Shown in pieces: positions 7,154 through 17,108 of a stretch of DNA of 32,574 bases; within the stretch, counting starts at the first letter, position 1, and each line of letters opens with the position of its first letter. The stretch spans positions 1-32,574 of the forward strand of contig CAINWP010000223.1 in assembly GCA_903854475.1 (NCBI GenBank). The letters are read 5' to 3'. The notes beneath the pieces were generated by a model. That model saw only the letters and a program-made list of their open reading frames with translations. It made no database searches and had not been told where the DNA came from. The stretch comes from an uncultured Verrucomicrobiota bacterium (GTDB taxonomy: Bacteria > Verrucomicrobiota > Verrucomicrobiia > Limisphaerales > UBA9464). The translations under genes and the position numbers were made by a program.

Positions 7154-9724
7154 TCAGAGTCCCAGACGCGCTTTGAGATCGCGGGCGACGGTGCGCTCCG
7201 GTCGGGTCTGAATCAGAAGATCTAACAGGCGGCGGGCTCCGTTCGGATCGGAATGCGCTCGCAGCGAGGCACGCGTAATTAATTGGGCATACCCGGGCGT
7301 GAAATCAGCGCTCAAGACAACACTCCGAAAGAAACCCTGCTCTGCTTCCTCGGGGCGTCCCTCAGACTCGGCAATGAGACCGCGGAGGTGAGCGTCACGC
7401 GCCTCGAGATAGGCACGGAACCGACGGCACTCGTCGGCCGGTCGCCCGGCACACAAGTCCTGCGGAAACGGACGCGGGAGATCGAGAAGCTCCGACAGCA
7501 GGGCCTGTCCCTTCGGCGGAACCGGGCTCAACGTCCGGGGGGCGTCGAAGAGCAAGAACGGGTGATCGTCGGTGTTGATCCCGACGCTCTGGGAGTAGGT
7601 CTTGAGGGTTTCGGTATCGGCGAACCAGGTGCCCATCACCGGCAGGACCTCGGCCAAGGCCATGGGCTTGAGGGCTTCCCGCAGACTGGGCTGATTCAGA
7701 CGCCGCTCTAGGGTCTCCGGCGACCAAAGATGTCGTCCTTGCCCCCCGATGAGTCCGATCACCGGCGTGTCGGCGTTGAGCCGCAGCAACAGCGCCGAGG
7801 CTTCAGGAAAAACCTCCAGAAACGTGGCGGTGATCATCCTCAGCCCGTCGGCATCGAGCTGGAAGAGCGGTAGCCACTGACAAAAAAGACCGCCGTCCGA
7901 CAAGCGATCCCGGATCGCCTGAAAGTGTTCTCGGGTGTAGAGGCCCGCCGCCCCATCCCGGGCCGGATGGAACAAGTCGGCGATCACGACATCGTAGCGT
8001 TGAGTAGACGCTCGAACGAACCGCCGGGCATCCGCTACCCGCACGGTAAGCCGATCACTGTGAGCATTGTGCGATGCGAATTCAGGCAGCACCTCGGCGA
8101 CTTCAGGCACCAATTCGATTCCCTCGGCCACCAATCCTGGGTGCGCATCGAGGGCGGAGAACGAGATGCCTGTGCCGACTCCCAGGAACAACGCCCGGCG
8201 CGGTTCCGGATGCAGGAGCAACGGCAGGTGACCATGGCGTCGCTCAGCCAAGGCGGAGGCGGTGCCACCCATGGTGAAGCGCTGATTAATACGGAGACTG
8301 CGGTGCCCATCGGCTTGGACCACTGTGGTCACCGTGTCCGAAGGCCCCTCTCGCAAGGTGACGATGCGCCCCCCGGGCGGAGGGGTTTGCAAATGGAGGT
8401 CTTTCGGCAGGCTCATCAGTGCCACCGCCGCCACAGCCCACCCCGCCATCGCGACCCAACGCATTCGCCGCCACCCCGGGACGAGCGTCAAATATGCCAA
8501 ACCCAGCAAGATCCAACTCCAGCGGGTCCCCAAGACCGGTATCAGGCCGAGCGCCATCACCGCGGGTGCCAGAGCCGAGCCAATCAGGTTCCACGACAGG
8601 GCCACCCCCAGAAAACGCGGATGCCTTCCTGCTTCAGAAATCAGCGAGGCGAAGAGCATTCCCATGGCCAGCGCCGGAAGAGCCACCACGGAGCTGGCCA
8701 CCAGAAATTCTGCAACCATGGCCGGCAATGCGAGCGTTCCTATGCCGCCACGCAGCATCGAAACCAGCAGCGGCGTCTGACGCAAAACCCATCCCGCGAT
8801 CGCCACACTCAGTGCCACCCCCGGAAGTAACCACCCCAGCGCACGACTGGCTTTGGGAGCGAACCGATTTTGCAAGGCCCCGCCCAAGGCGGTGAAGAGC
8901 AAATAGGCGGCGAGGATCACCGCATAGGTAAAGACCGTGTTCTCGAAGACTTGCGACAGAAGCCGGGTGGCCAACACTTCGAAGCCAATCCCCAGAAGCC
9001 CACTGAGCCACAACGTGGCCCGGAGCCGCGAGGGGCCCAGACGATCCCCACCCTGCGCCACCGTCGAAGTCACAGGTTCCACGGACCGCACACCGCGTCC
9101 CGTCCACCAGAACAACACGGCACAAAGGCACTGAAGGCCCGCGAATCCGATCACCGATCCAGACAGCCCCCAGCGTCGTTGCACCCACAGCACCGAACCC
9201 AGAACACCTACCACCGCACCCAGGGTGTTCACCGCATACAAGGGCCCCACCCGAAGTCCATCGGCACGGAAACCCGAGATCAATCGTTCCATCGCCGGCA
9301 TCATGGCTCCTAGACACGCGGTGGCCGGGAACAAAACTACACCCGGCAACAACAAGCTTACCGCCCAGTGAAGCCCGACCCCGGGAGCAGGCCCGAGCCA
9401 CTGCCAGGAGAACTCCGCGACCCACGGCACGAGCAGCACCGTCGCCAGCGCCCAGAAGGCCGTTAGTGCCTCAAGCACTGCACAGCGAATCCCGGGAGAC
9501 GGCAGTCGATCCAGAGCACGACCGCCCCAACGCGAACCCACCGCCAGTCCGCCAAAGAAGGCGGTGATCACCCCTAAGGTGGAGGGTAACTCTTGTCCGA
9601 GACCCAGTGCGAACATCCGTGCCCAAACCATCTGAAGGCCCAGCGCAGAAGCACCAGACGCACCCACCGCCAGCGTCAGCCCGAGTGGGATTCTAGAAAG
9701 TCGGACCGGATAGGATGTGGTCAT
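7154..9724 (-). CDS. Fused MFS-like membrane / spermidine synthase-like protein
   Basis: An 856-residue fusion. The first half (to about residue 440) has roughly a dozen hydrophobic segments. The spermidine-synthase-like domain follows (about 460-700), with a Rossmann SAM-binding core: LFLGVGTG near 506, the acidic IELVPEV segment, VADARRF, and YDVVIADLFHPARDG, then LYTREHFQAIRDRLSDGG and FCQWLPL. The last 90 residues (ARDAHLRGLIAESEGRPEEAEQGF) look TPR-like. Fusions of this type are common in bacterial genomes, but their true product is seldom known; an aminopropyltransferase activity is assumed from the fold only. No S-adenosylmethionine decarboxylase gene is nearby. It starts at the ATG at 9722-9724, 52 bases after the 6-phosphogluconolactonase stop on the same strand. 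Part of its 3' end has a diverged relic at 5348-5397. Confidence 0.88.
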   Translation of the reverse strand: MTTSYPVRLSRIPLGLTLAVGASGASALGLQMVWARMFALGLGQELPSTLGVITAFFGGLAVGSRWGGRALDRLPSPGIRCAVLEALTAFWALATVLLVPWVAEFSWQWLGPAPGVGLHWAVSLLLPGVVLFPATACLGAMMPAMERLISGFRADGLRVGPLYAVNTLGAVVGVLGSVLWVQRRWGLSGSVIGFAGLQCLCAVLFWWTGRGVRSVEPVTSTVAQGGDRLGPSRLRATLWLSGLLGIGFEVLATRLLSQVFENTVFTYAVILAAYLLFTALGGALQNRFAPKASRALGWLLPGVALSVAIAGWVLRQTPLLVSMLRGGIGTLALPAMVAEFLVASSVVALPALAMGMLFASLISEAGRHPRFLGVALSWNLIGSALAPAVMALGLIPVLGTRWSWILLGLAYLTLVPGWRRMRWVAMAGWAVAAVALMSLPKDLHLQTPPPGGRIVTLREGPSDTVTTVVQADGHRSLRINQRFTMGGTASALAERRHGHLPLLLHPEPRRALFLGVGTGISFSALDAHPGLVAEGIELVPEVAEVLPEFASHNAHSDRLTVRVADARRFVRASTQRYDVVIADLFHPARDGAAGLYTREHFQAIRDRLSDGGLFCQWLPLFQLDADGLRMITATFLEVFPEASALLLRLNADTPVIGLIGGQGRHLWSPETLERRLNQPSLREALKPMALAEVLPVMGTWFADTETLKTYSQSVGINTDDHPFLLFDAPRTLSPVPPKGQALLSELLDLPRPFPQDLCAGRPADECRRFRAYLEARDAHLRGLIAESEGRPEEAEQGFFRSVVLSADFTPGYAQLITRASLRAHSDPNGARRLLDLLIQTRPERTVARDLKARLGL

Positions 9725-9776
9725 GGTAACATCTACGAGCTCACATCACCTCGATTGTCGCGGCGCTAAGACTGCT

Positions 9777-10502
9777 TCACGCAGGCAGCGGGAGGTCGGT
9801 CATAATGCGCGTGTGGGATCGCAGAGATAACAAATGCGCCAGCGGAGTGTTTCCACCGATGCGCAATGACTCCTTGAGAGCCTCTTCCTTGCCCACACCC
9901 GATGCCAGCACCCACACCTCTTTGGCTGCGGCCAGCACTTGGAAGGTCAGGCTGAGGCGCTGGGGCGGTGGCTTGGGTCCGATCACTGGGATCACCCATC
10001 GAGTGGCGGTCACCACCGACTCCGGGGCTCCAGGAAACAGCGAGGCCACGTGACCGTCTTCGCCCATGCCGAGAAACACCAAATCGAGAACGGGCACGCT
10101 GCCGGAAGCAGTGCCGGTCACCCGGGCCAACTCGACTTCGGCCAAGTGGGCTGCCTCGTCCGGCGGCAACTCACCACGCAGGCGATGCTGTTGTTCGACT
10201 GCGATCCCCGCCGGATCTAGCAAGGCCGTCTGAGCCAGCTTGTAATTGCTGTCGGCATGCTCGGGTGGCACGCAGCGCTCATCACCCCAATGAAAGTGAA
10301 CCGTGTCCCAACAAGTGCCCCGAGCGGACCCCAGCCCATGGGCTGCGGCCATAAATCGACCGGCCACCCGACCGCCCGACAAGGCTACGTGGAAGGGCTT
10401 TCCCGCCGAGTTGGCCGCATCGACCGCATCCAACCAGCGGTCGGCCACTTGTTGCACGAGGGTTTCGGTGTCAGGAAACGAAATGAGTTCCGATCGATTC
10501 AT
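9777..10502 (-). CDS. pgl: 6-phosphogluconolactonase
   Basis: A 241-residue protein of the DevB/SOL type that hydrolyses 6-phosphogluconolactone to 6-phosphogluconate in the oxidative pentose phosphate pathway. Family motifs seen: HVALSGGRVAGRFM (residues 39-51), FHWGDERCVPPEHADSNYK (70-88), DLVFLGMGEDGHVASLFPG, VIPVIGPKPPPQRLSLTF, and LASGVGKEEAL. Length is normal for the family. It lies 15 bases downstream of the AsmA-like gene on the same strand, a surprising companion for an envelope operon; zwf and gnd are not in the window. The ATG at 10500-10502 is preferred over an in-frame TTG at 10508. No clear Shine-Dalgarno is visible, so translation may depend on coupling with the upstream gene. 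Confidence 0.94.
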   Translation of the reverse strand: MNRSELISFPDTETLVQQVADRWLDAVDAANSAGKPFHVALSGGRVAGRFMAAAHGLGSARGTCWDTVHFHWGDERCVPPEHADSNYKLAQTALLDPAGIAVEQQHRLRGELPPDEAAHLAEVELARVTGTASGSVPVLDLVFLGMGEDGHVASLFPGAPESVVTATRWVIPVIGPKPPPQRLSLTFQVLAAAKEVWVLASGVGKEEALKESLRIGGNTPLAHLLSLRSHTRIMTDLPLPA

Positions 10503-10517
10503 GGGCAAAGAGCACGA

Positions 10518-13500
10518 TTACGGTTTGGGAACCGCAGGGGGATTTTGAGGTTGTTTGGGGACCGGGGAGGCCGCCGGATCCGATACCGCCCGACGCTCTT
10601 CGGGCAAGAGATCCTTCAATGTTCCAAAAGGTCTGAAGGGAAAGAGCAACAAGGTCGGTACATGAGCCGGACCCGTCACCGGCTCATCCAGAGTTCCGGT
10701 CAGTCGGTACTCGAAAAGCTTCTCCAGCGGCGACAAAGCAATGGATGCCACGGGACCGAACAAAGGCACCCGGCGAAACATCGAACCTTGCACCAGCATG
10801 TCGACCTTGTTGTCAAAGGTCACCGATCCGGAATAGCCGAGCGACATCGAGGGCGACTTCATTTGGAGATCGCGAGTGTGGACGGCCCCCTGAGCCAGCG
10901 AATACGTGGCCGTTCCCTCCGTGAATCGAGCTTGGCCCAACCCAGAAGACATGCCGTCGAGAATGGAGGAAAACACACCGAACACTGGAAATCCCCACAG
11001 GAATCCATTGCGTAAGGTGGCCTGTCCCCCGCCCTTCCAAGAGGCCGGCTCTGAGGTGAGACCTTCGTCGACGCGGAAGGTTCCCGATAGGCGCCCTTCC
11101 AGACGGTTGGTCCGCCCCGACACGCCGGCCACCAACGCACCCAATTCGACGTCCCTCAACTCGGTGTCCATGCGCAGGCGATTGTTCTCATCCTTTCTGA
11201 GTTCGAATTCGAGATCCCCCCGAAGACGGCCTCCATAAAAGCCTGCTTGGATATTGGTCACATACAATTGGCGGCCAATAGACAGAACGCTCGCGGAAAC
11301 CCCCTTGGTTCGAAATTTCCACCACTCGAAGGCCCCCTCGGATTCGGCATCGAAACGAATGTTGTTGCGAGACATGTCTCCGCGAATACCGATCACGCCA
11401 TTTACATGAACTAACGGGGGTTCAATGAAATGGTAAGGGCTCATCGTTCGGTGCGTGATGGGTCCAATTAATCGGGTCAGCCGCCACGGATCAAAAACGC
11501 TGACGGCATTGGTGAATGAGATGAGTCCGACCGCTGCGTCGAAGGCAAACCCGTCGACGGTAACCCACTGCGCCCCATCTCGAGCGCGGGCCTCGCCGAC
11601 CGACAAAAAACGGTTTGTATAACCCAGTTTCGCCCGCGCTGAATCCAAATGCTCACCCCGATAAGTGACATTGGTCGCCGCGATTTCCACCTGCACCGTG
11701 GTCAATTCTGGAGAGAACCAGCGCCCGCGGATTTCCCCCTTAATTTGGGGCGGTTGGCCAAAGCTCAAGTCATTGAACACCCGCTGGGCTCCCGGCTCAG
11801 CGATGAGCGGTTGCACGATCTTAGGATCCACTCCGGAAGTCAGTCGGAAGCGGTAGTCTTGAGTCACCTCGTGGCCCTCATAGTCAAAGACCACCCGACC
11901 TTCGGGCCGAACCACCGTCATGCCCGGAATCCGCCACGCGCGATTGGTATAGGTAAATGCCCCCTTCGCAGAATCTCCCGTGATGCCCCGGAAACTGAAG
12001 GACTCTCCCGTGGCCGATCCGGCGATGGTGACGGTGGGCAACACGGTGCCACGCCAATCCGGATTACGGTTAGTCCAGGGCGGCAACACCAACCCCAGTT
12101 GGGCGGCGATCCGAGGGGCTTGATTCGTCGGCCAGAAAAACTGCCCCAACCAACGCTGGCCGGCCGGCGTTAGCACGGGGATGACTCCAGAGGGATGGGC
12201 CGACGATGTGGCCTGCACACTCAATCGTCGCGTATCCAGATCGCACTCGATGTTACCCGCCACGGTGCCGCCCAAGAGGTCAATTTGCGTGTCCTCCAAC
12301 TGGGCGCGGGTCGAAGCGAAATGCAACTGGGTCTTAAAACGGTCCAATCGCAGAAGCGGGTGATTCACGGCGCGGGCCTCCACGCTTCCGGTCAGCGCGA
12401 ACGGGCGGACCCAACGCCAAAATGAGGCATCCTCAGGCCCAGGACCGAGACCTTGAGGGTGGCCCGTCAACGAGAGTTCCAGAGGACCGCAGTCCAACCC
12501 AGGGCTCTTAAAACCCGGAGCCCGAACCTCCAACTGCGCCTCATGCCATCCCGACAAATCGTGCCCCAGGATCACCTGAGCCGTTGCCTCATTCAGGCGG
12601 ACCTCGGGGGCAAGGGTCTTGAATTCGTTCAGGTGGATTTTCAGGGAGGACTGGAACTGAGGGGTGAGCCCCTTCGCAACCCAAGTATCGTTTCTGAGAT
12701 CCCAGGGACGAACCGGGATGGCGTTGGAAGCCAAGCGCTCGGATTTACCCTCGACCTGAGCCCTGCCCAACAAGAACTGAGGCGTCTGGACCCCCTCCAC
12801 ACTCAGATTCCAATCGACCTTGGCGGGAAGCACGGCGTCGATCGGTTGGGTAGACTTCAGTTGGCCCCGCAGTCCCTGGACAGATCCTTCGCGCGCCGAC
12901 ACCCCGTCCACCTCCCATTGAACGTGCACGACCAATTGCCCAGGAGCCTCGGTGAGCGGACTCATCTGAGCCTCCAACTTCAGGCGCTGAAACGAACGTT
13001 CATTCCAGGTCACCTGTCCGGCCGAAAGTGTGAACTCGGCCGAGGAGGCCTCGGGTAAGGCCAAGTCGGTCTGAAATTGGAGTCGAACCTCAGCCGGTTT
13101 CTGGAAGCGAATTTCTTCCAGAGTGCGTTGGATCCGAAGCAACGTAGAACGCCACGCTGGGGACGCTTGCGCGGGCGCTGAGTCGGGAGCCGATCGGAGG
13201 GCCGTCGGGTGCTTCAAAATTCCAGAGGCTCGAAAGGATCCGACCTCCGTGGCCGCGCGCAAATCCTCGACGACCCATTCCTCGGCACCCTCGAAAAGAA
13301 TGCGAGCCTCGACCCCATGGAGATTAAAACGGGATGCCACCCGGTTGCTCTCAACGAGGGGGATGGAGACCGACCCCCCGCGGATCTTGAGTCCCCTCAC
13401 CTCGGGCTTGAGGGCCAGCACTGTGCCCCAATCCAGAGCCAACTGAACTTCTTGCGCCGAAAATTGTTCCCCGCCTAGGTCGCCCAAACGGCCCAGGGTC

Positions 13501-13775
13501 ACCTGTTCGGCCACGATGCCCCGGGTCGCCCGGAAACGGATGCGCTCAAACTCCATGGCCACTCCCCGTTGTCGCAGGGTCTCGAGAAGGCGGTTCTTGA
13601 GGCTCTCGGGAATGCCCACCTGGTTCAGATAGGCTCCCAATCCGACGATCACGGCCAAAACTAAATAGACGCAGCGTCTCCCGATCCGAAAGAGGGACCG
13701 TGGCCAGGCGTCACGGGACCAGATCGACCGGCGAGTCGGACAATGCTCAGAATCCGGGCCGTCGACGGGGTTCAC
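10518..13775 (-). CDS. Very large AsmA/YhdP-like envelope protein
   Basis: A 1085-residue protein with one N-terminal membrane helix (CVYLVLAVIVGLGAYL, about residues 35-50) and a long beta-strand-rich periplasmic part. The C-terminal third has AsmA-like features: GTFRVDEG, ATLRNGFLWGFPVFGVFSSI, ATYSLAQGAVHTRDLQMKSP, and RLTGTLDEPVTGP. AsmA/TamB/YhdP proteins are bridge-like proteins implicated in lipid transport between inner and outer membranes. Earlier parts match no single family that I can name with certainty. The start is taken as GTG at 13773-13775, whose GTGA overlaps the TGA of the DUF4340 gene; an in-frame TTG at 13817 would overlap by 46 bases. The tight coupling implies a shared envelope function with the Gld-like ABC genes upstream (inference). 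The C-terminal tail is proline-rich. Confidence 0.85.
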   Translation of the reverse strand: MNPVDGPDSEHCPTRRSIWSRDAWPRSLFRIGRRCVYLVLAVIVGLGAYLNQVGIPESLKNRLLETLRQRGVAMEFERIRFRATRGIVAEQVTLGRLGDLGGEQFSAQEVQLALDWGTVLALKPEVRGLKIRGGSVSIPLVESNRVASRFNLHGVEARILFEGAEEWVVEDLRAATEVGSFRASGILKHPTALRSAPDSAPAQASPAWRSTLLRIQRTLEEIRFQKPAEVRLQFQTDLALPEASSAEFTLSAGQVTWNERSFQRLKLEAQMSPLTEAPGQLVVHVQWEVDGVSAREGSVQGLRGQLKSTQPIDAVLPAKVDWNLSVEGVQTPQFLLGRAQVEGKSERLASNAIPVRPWDLRNDTWVAKGLTPQFQSSLKIHLNEFKTLAPEVRLNEATAQVILGHDLSGWHEAQLEVRAPGFKSPGLDCGPLELSLTGHPQGLGPGPEDASFWRWVRPFALTGSVEARAVNHPLLRLDRFKTQLHFASTRAQLEDTQIDLLGGTVAGNIECDLDTRRLSVQATSSAHPSGVIPVLTPAGQRWLGQFFWPTNQAPRIAAQLGLVLPPWTNRNPDWRGTVLPTVTIAGSATGESFSFRGITGDSAKGAFTYTNRAWRIPGMTVVRPEGRVVFDYEGHEVTQDYRFRLTSGVDPKIVQPLIAEPGAQRVFNDLSFGQPPQIKGEIRGRWFSPELTTVQVEIAATNVTYRGEHLDSARAKLGYTNRFLSVGEARARDGAQWVTVDGFAFDAAVGLISFTNAVSVFDPWRLTRLIGPITHRTMSPYHFIEPPLVHVNGVIGIRGDMSRNNIRFDAESEGAFEWWKFRTKGVSASVLSIGRQLYVTNIQAGFYGGRLRGDLEFELRKDENNRLRMDTELRDVELGALVAGVSGRTNRLEGRLSGTFRVDEGLTSEPASWKGGGQATLRNGFLWGFPVFGVFSSILDGMSSGLGQARFTEGTATYSLAQGAVHTRDLQMKSPSMSLGYSGSVTFDNKVDMLVQGSMFRRVPLFGPVASIALSPLEKLFEYRLTGTLDEPVTGPAHVPTLLLFPFRPFGTLKDLLPEERRAVSDPAASPVPKQPQNPPAVPKP

Positions 13776-15577
13776 GGCTTCGTTTCGTTGGAGGTGGTCG
13801 GCGGGGCACTGAACCAAGGACCGATGTACTCCTGATAAAGGTTCAGCGGAAACTGCGTCAGGATGGCAGGTTCATCGGAGTCGAAGGCGGCCCAGACAAA
13901 CTGGTTGATGGCATTGCGGCCGCCGAACCGGAGATGCAGCGAACGAAAATTGCCGCCTTCTTTCTGGTTCAATGTCACCGCGTGGTCGAGTTGGTCGAAG
14001 GCGAACTGTTTCAATGCGACGTCGTTGGGAACTGGATAGCGACCGATTGGGGCCTGACCGATGCGATAAAGTCCTTCGTCAATGGCGGGATCCGGCAACA
14101 CCCCCTGCACCGCGATCACGCCATCCCATCGGCCGAGGGAATTCCGCCGGAGCGTCCGGGTGCGTCCCTGTTGATGAATCTCGATTTGGACAATGTTGCT
14201 GGGATTGAGGTTCCAGTCGCGGAATTGTGGAGCCGACACCGGCAGGATTTGAAGATCGCCCGCTGCGATCCCGTAAATCCCAGGCTCATCGGATCGACGG
14301 ATCGAGAGCCGTCGACCCTCACCCAAGGGCGTCCCCACACTGAGACGCGTTAGCAATGCCGGAGAGGCATTGGATTTGCCGAGGTAAAAGGAGTATTCGC
14401 GGGCGGGCTGATCCAAGCCGTAACGGCCCGGGTCGGTCCCCAAATCGTCCAAGAAATCGTCGATCCGCAGCCCCATGAACCGCTTGAAGGTCTCCCGAAC
14501 CCAGGGACCATCGGCCAAAAAGCGGCGAGGCGAAATGACCCACCAGTTGGTGCCCTGCTTCTCTAAAGTGAAGGGTTCACTGCCCGCTCGGACCTCGAGG
14601 CGCTCCAATCCGGCGATCTGCGGCATCAACCGGCGATCCCGGTAGGCAGCCAGCGGCCGTTTGAGTGATTCCAAAACAGAATTGGTAATCCGGACGATGT
14701 TTCCGAAGTCGGAGCGGCGTACGAAGATTTCTCCCGGTGCATTGGTCGAGGCTCGACCGAACTGCAGTCTCAAGAGCTCGTTGGTGCCTCGCTTCAAAAC
14801 CATCTGGGCCGTAGGCTTGGTCAATCCGTATTCATCGGCCGACACGGTGAGCGTGTCGCTCACGAAGGCATTCACCCGAGAATCCGCCGCATCGGTTAGG
14901 AGTCGGCGGATTTGATCATCATTGGCTCGGGCCACCAACGGACGGATCAGACTCCACGTCCCGTTGGTCGTGATGGCCGCCTCAAACTCGGTCTCCCCAA
15001 GAATTTCTACGCGATCGAAGGGCAGCGAATCGGCATTAAAGAGGCGTCGATCGCGCCAGTTTTCGGGCGAAGCAGGCAAGGCACCCAAAAGACCGGCATC
15101 GGCCGTGAACACCCCATCTTGGCCGACCTGCTGGAAATAGAACTGACTCCCCATCGGCGTTGGTCCGCCGAGGCGCAGAATGTTCATGCCCTCGCGGGTG
15201 CGAATAGTAAGCACATCGGGACGTTCGAGCCCAAAGGCCGCCAGGGCCCCACGCTGCGCGCTCACCTCGGCGCTCGACAGGTGCGAACGGGGCACGAGGT
15301 TACCTAGCATTTCCAGCAACCGTTCGACCCCGGTCGGTTGAACCGGATAGTGTATCGGGGCCCTCAGGGCCCAACCCGAGTTGGTCCGCTCTAAGCGGAT
15401 GGCCACGTTGGATCGGAGAATTTCAACCGAGATCACCTCCCGTGGGTCCAATCGGCGAAAGCGCACGGATCCGTCGGCGCCCGCCACCCGGACCTCATCG
15501 CGGCGTTCGGTCACAGCCAGCCATCCTCCGAGCAGGACCGCTAGCACGACGAGCACCAGTGTGGTTCTTCCGTTCAT
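13772..15577 (-). CDS. DUF4340 domain-containing membrane-anchored protein
   Basis: A 601-residue protein with an N-terminal membrane anchor (TLVLVVLAVLLGGWLAVTER, about residues 5-24) followed by repeated beta-rich units. FRRLDPREVISVEILRSN, IRLERTNSGWALRAPIHYPVQ and FTLEKQGTNWWVISPRRFLADG each have the I-x-LE-(K/R) . . . W-x-(I/V) pattern of DUF4340. The family is typically encoded right after GldG-like genes in ABC-2 operons, as here. It is thought to be a periplasmic accessory of that transporter, with unknown substrate. The start ATG at 15575-15577 lies 13 bases after the GldG-like stop. The stop codon overlaps the next gene by 4 bases. Confident on family, unsure on function. Confidence 0.88.
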   Translation of the reverse strand: MNGRTTLVLVVLAVLLGGWLAVTERRDEVRVAGADGSVRFRRLDPREVISVEILRSNVAIRLERTNSGWALRAPIHYPVQPTGVERLLEMLGNLVPRSHLSSAEVSAQRGALAAFGLERPDVLTIRTREGMNILRLGGPTPMGSQFYFQQVGQDGVFTADAGLLGALPASPENWRDRRLFNADSLPFDRVEILGETEFEAAITTNGTWSLIRPLVARANDDQIRRLLTDAADSRVNAFVSDTLTVSADEYGLTKPTAQMVLKRGTNELLRLQFGRASTNAPGEIFVRRSDFGNIVRITNSVLESLKRPLAAYRDRRLMPQIAGLERLEVRAGSEPFTLEKQGTNWWVISPRRFLADGPWVRETFKRFMGLRIDDFLDDLGTDPGRYGLDQPAREYSFYLGKSNASPALLTRLSVGTPLGEGRRLSIRRSDEPGIYGIAAGDLQILPVSAPQFRDWNLNPSNIVQIEIHQQGRTRTLRRNSLGRWDGVIAVQGVLPDPAIDEGLYRIGQAPIGRYPVPNDVALKQFAFDQLDHAVTLNQKEGGNFRSLHLRFGGRNAINQFVWAAFDSDEPAILTQFPLNLYQEYIGPWFSAPPTTSNETKP

Positions 15578-15590
15578 CGATGAAATCGTA

Positions 15591-17108
15591 TCAACCCCGC
15601 CTCCGTGCCCAGACCATAAAGCCCAGGATCAATACCCCACCGGGCAGCGCTCCGAGGAGTACTCCATTCAAAAGCCGCAACTGAGGCGCCGTAAGGTTTA
15701 ACCGGTATTCCGAAATAGACCGAGGCCCGATGGCCATCGACTGCTGGCGATCTAGCAACCAGTTGACGCAAAGGGCGGCGAAATCACGATTCCCCAAACT
15801 CTGGAGCGGCCCATTGGCCCAAAGCGCCGAGTCACCGACAACGATCAATCGTGCGGTACCACGGCCCGCACTCAATCCGCTCACCCCGCCCTTTTCGGAA
15901 GCCACGGCCAAGGGAATTTCACCGCGACGGTCTTTGCCCTCAACATAGGAAAATTCCCGTCCGTCAAAATCGGAAAGAGTTCGACCCTCCGGACCGGTTA
16001 AAACCAGTGCCGTGGTCTTCGGCGCATCGGCAGGCAAGCGATTGGCCGGAATCGGCACCACGACGCGCGGAGCCTGAAAATGAACTTTCGCCCCGGCCCG
16101 AGTCAGGGGTGAGGTGACCGGGTGGGATCCGTATGAGCTAGCGACGATGTCGAACCCTCGCACCGAGGCCTTTTCATCGTTGGCCAATTGCGATGGCAGG
16201 AATACTCCCCACTCCTCCAGCAAACCCTCGAGAGGACCCTGACGACGGAGAGTTTCCAGCGACAGGGTCACCAGAACTCGACCTCCTCGGTCCAGATACT
16301 TTGAAATGGCGGCCGCTTCTGAGGTGAGCAGCGGTTGCACCGCTCCCGCCACCACCAGCAAACTGCACTCTTCGGGCACTCCGGCTAGCAAGTTAGTGAA
16401 GGCCCTCGATTCGACGTTCTTCTCGGCCAACAGCCGAACCCATCGGGAGTATCCATTGCGCTCGTCGTCGGAGGACGGGTCGTTTTCTCCATGTCCACGG
16501 AGGAAATACGCACGGGTCCCGGAGGCCTCGGACAATCCAGCCAAGGCCGCCGTGAACAGAGCCTCTCCTCGAAAGGCCACACGGCGGATCTCCTGGTTCT
16601 TGCCGGCCATCATGCCCTTCACGTCGGCATCGTAGGTGGACATCTCGGAGTCATCGACGGTGCGAAACTGCCTTCCGCCCGCATCGAAGATGACTAAATC
16701 GCCCGTGTTGGCGCCGAGGCCGTAGCGGGTCTTGATGGCCGTCGCCAGGGTCGCATCGCGCACGTAGTCGACCAGCTGGACCGAGATCCGCGGCGACTGT
16801 AGAGAGTATTCCCGAAGCAAGCCCTTCACATGACGGTACAGGTCGGAAGAGGGGTCGAACAAGACGATGGCCTTCACCTCGTTGGTGAGTCCGCCCAGGG
16901 TGGCCACGGTGAGCGGCGACAATTGAGGACGCTGGGCCGAGACCCAGTCATAGCGCCACTGCAGGCGCGTCGCGGCCAGGTAATTGACCATCACCAGAAT
17001 CGCCAGCAACGCCACCACCCCGATGAACGAATTGAAACCAGCGCTCCAGCGGCGGCCGGGCTCGTAGCTGAGAGGCAAGCGGGGAGGCTGAGTTGTCGGG
17101 TCGCTCAT
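15591..17108 (-). CDS. GldG-like ABC-type auxiliary component
   Basis: A 505-residue protein with membrane helices at each end (about residues 27-45, NSFIGVVALLAILVMVNYLA, and near the C-terminus, LLGALPGGVLILGFMVWARR). Between them lies a large extracytoplasmic region with the GldG/IFT52-like pattern: LSPLTVATLGGLTNEVKAIVLFD, VQLVDYVRDATLATAIKTRYG, TRAYFLRGHGENDP, LLVVAGAVQPLLTSEAAAISKYL and GGRVLVTL. In Flavobacterium, GldA, GldF and GldG form an ABC transporter needed for gliding. In Verrucomicrobia the same set is widespread without evidence for gliding. The start ATG at 17106-17108 has GGAGG five bases upstream and its ATGA overlaps the permease stop codon. A GTG six bases upstream is possible but less likely. 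Confidence 0.9.
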   Translation of the reverse strand: MSDPTTQPPRLPLSYEPGRRWSAGFNSFIGVVALLAILVMVNYLAATRLQWRYDWVSAQRPQLSPLTVATLGGLTNEVKAIVLFDPSSDLYRHVKGLLREYSLQSPRISVQLVDYVRDATLATAIKTRYGLGANTGDLVIFDAGGRQFRTVDDSEMSTYDADVKGMMAGKNQEIRRVAFRGEALFTAALAGLSEASGTRAYFLRGHGENDPSSDDERNGYSRWVRLLAEKNVESRAFTNLLAGVPEECSLLVVAGAVQPLLTSEAAAISKYLDRGGRVLVTLSLETLRRQGPLEGLLEEWGVFLPSQLANDEKASVRGFDIVASSYGSHPVTSPLTRAGAKVHFQAPRVVVPIPANRLPADAPKTTALVLTGPEGRTLSDFDGREFSYVEGKDRRGEIPLAVASEKGGVSGLSAGRGTARLIVVGDSALWANGPLQSLGNRDFAALCVNWLLDRQQSMAIGPRSISEYRLNLTAPQLRLLNGVLLGALPGGVLILGFMVWARRRG

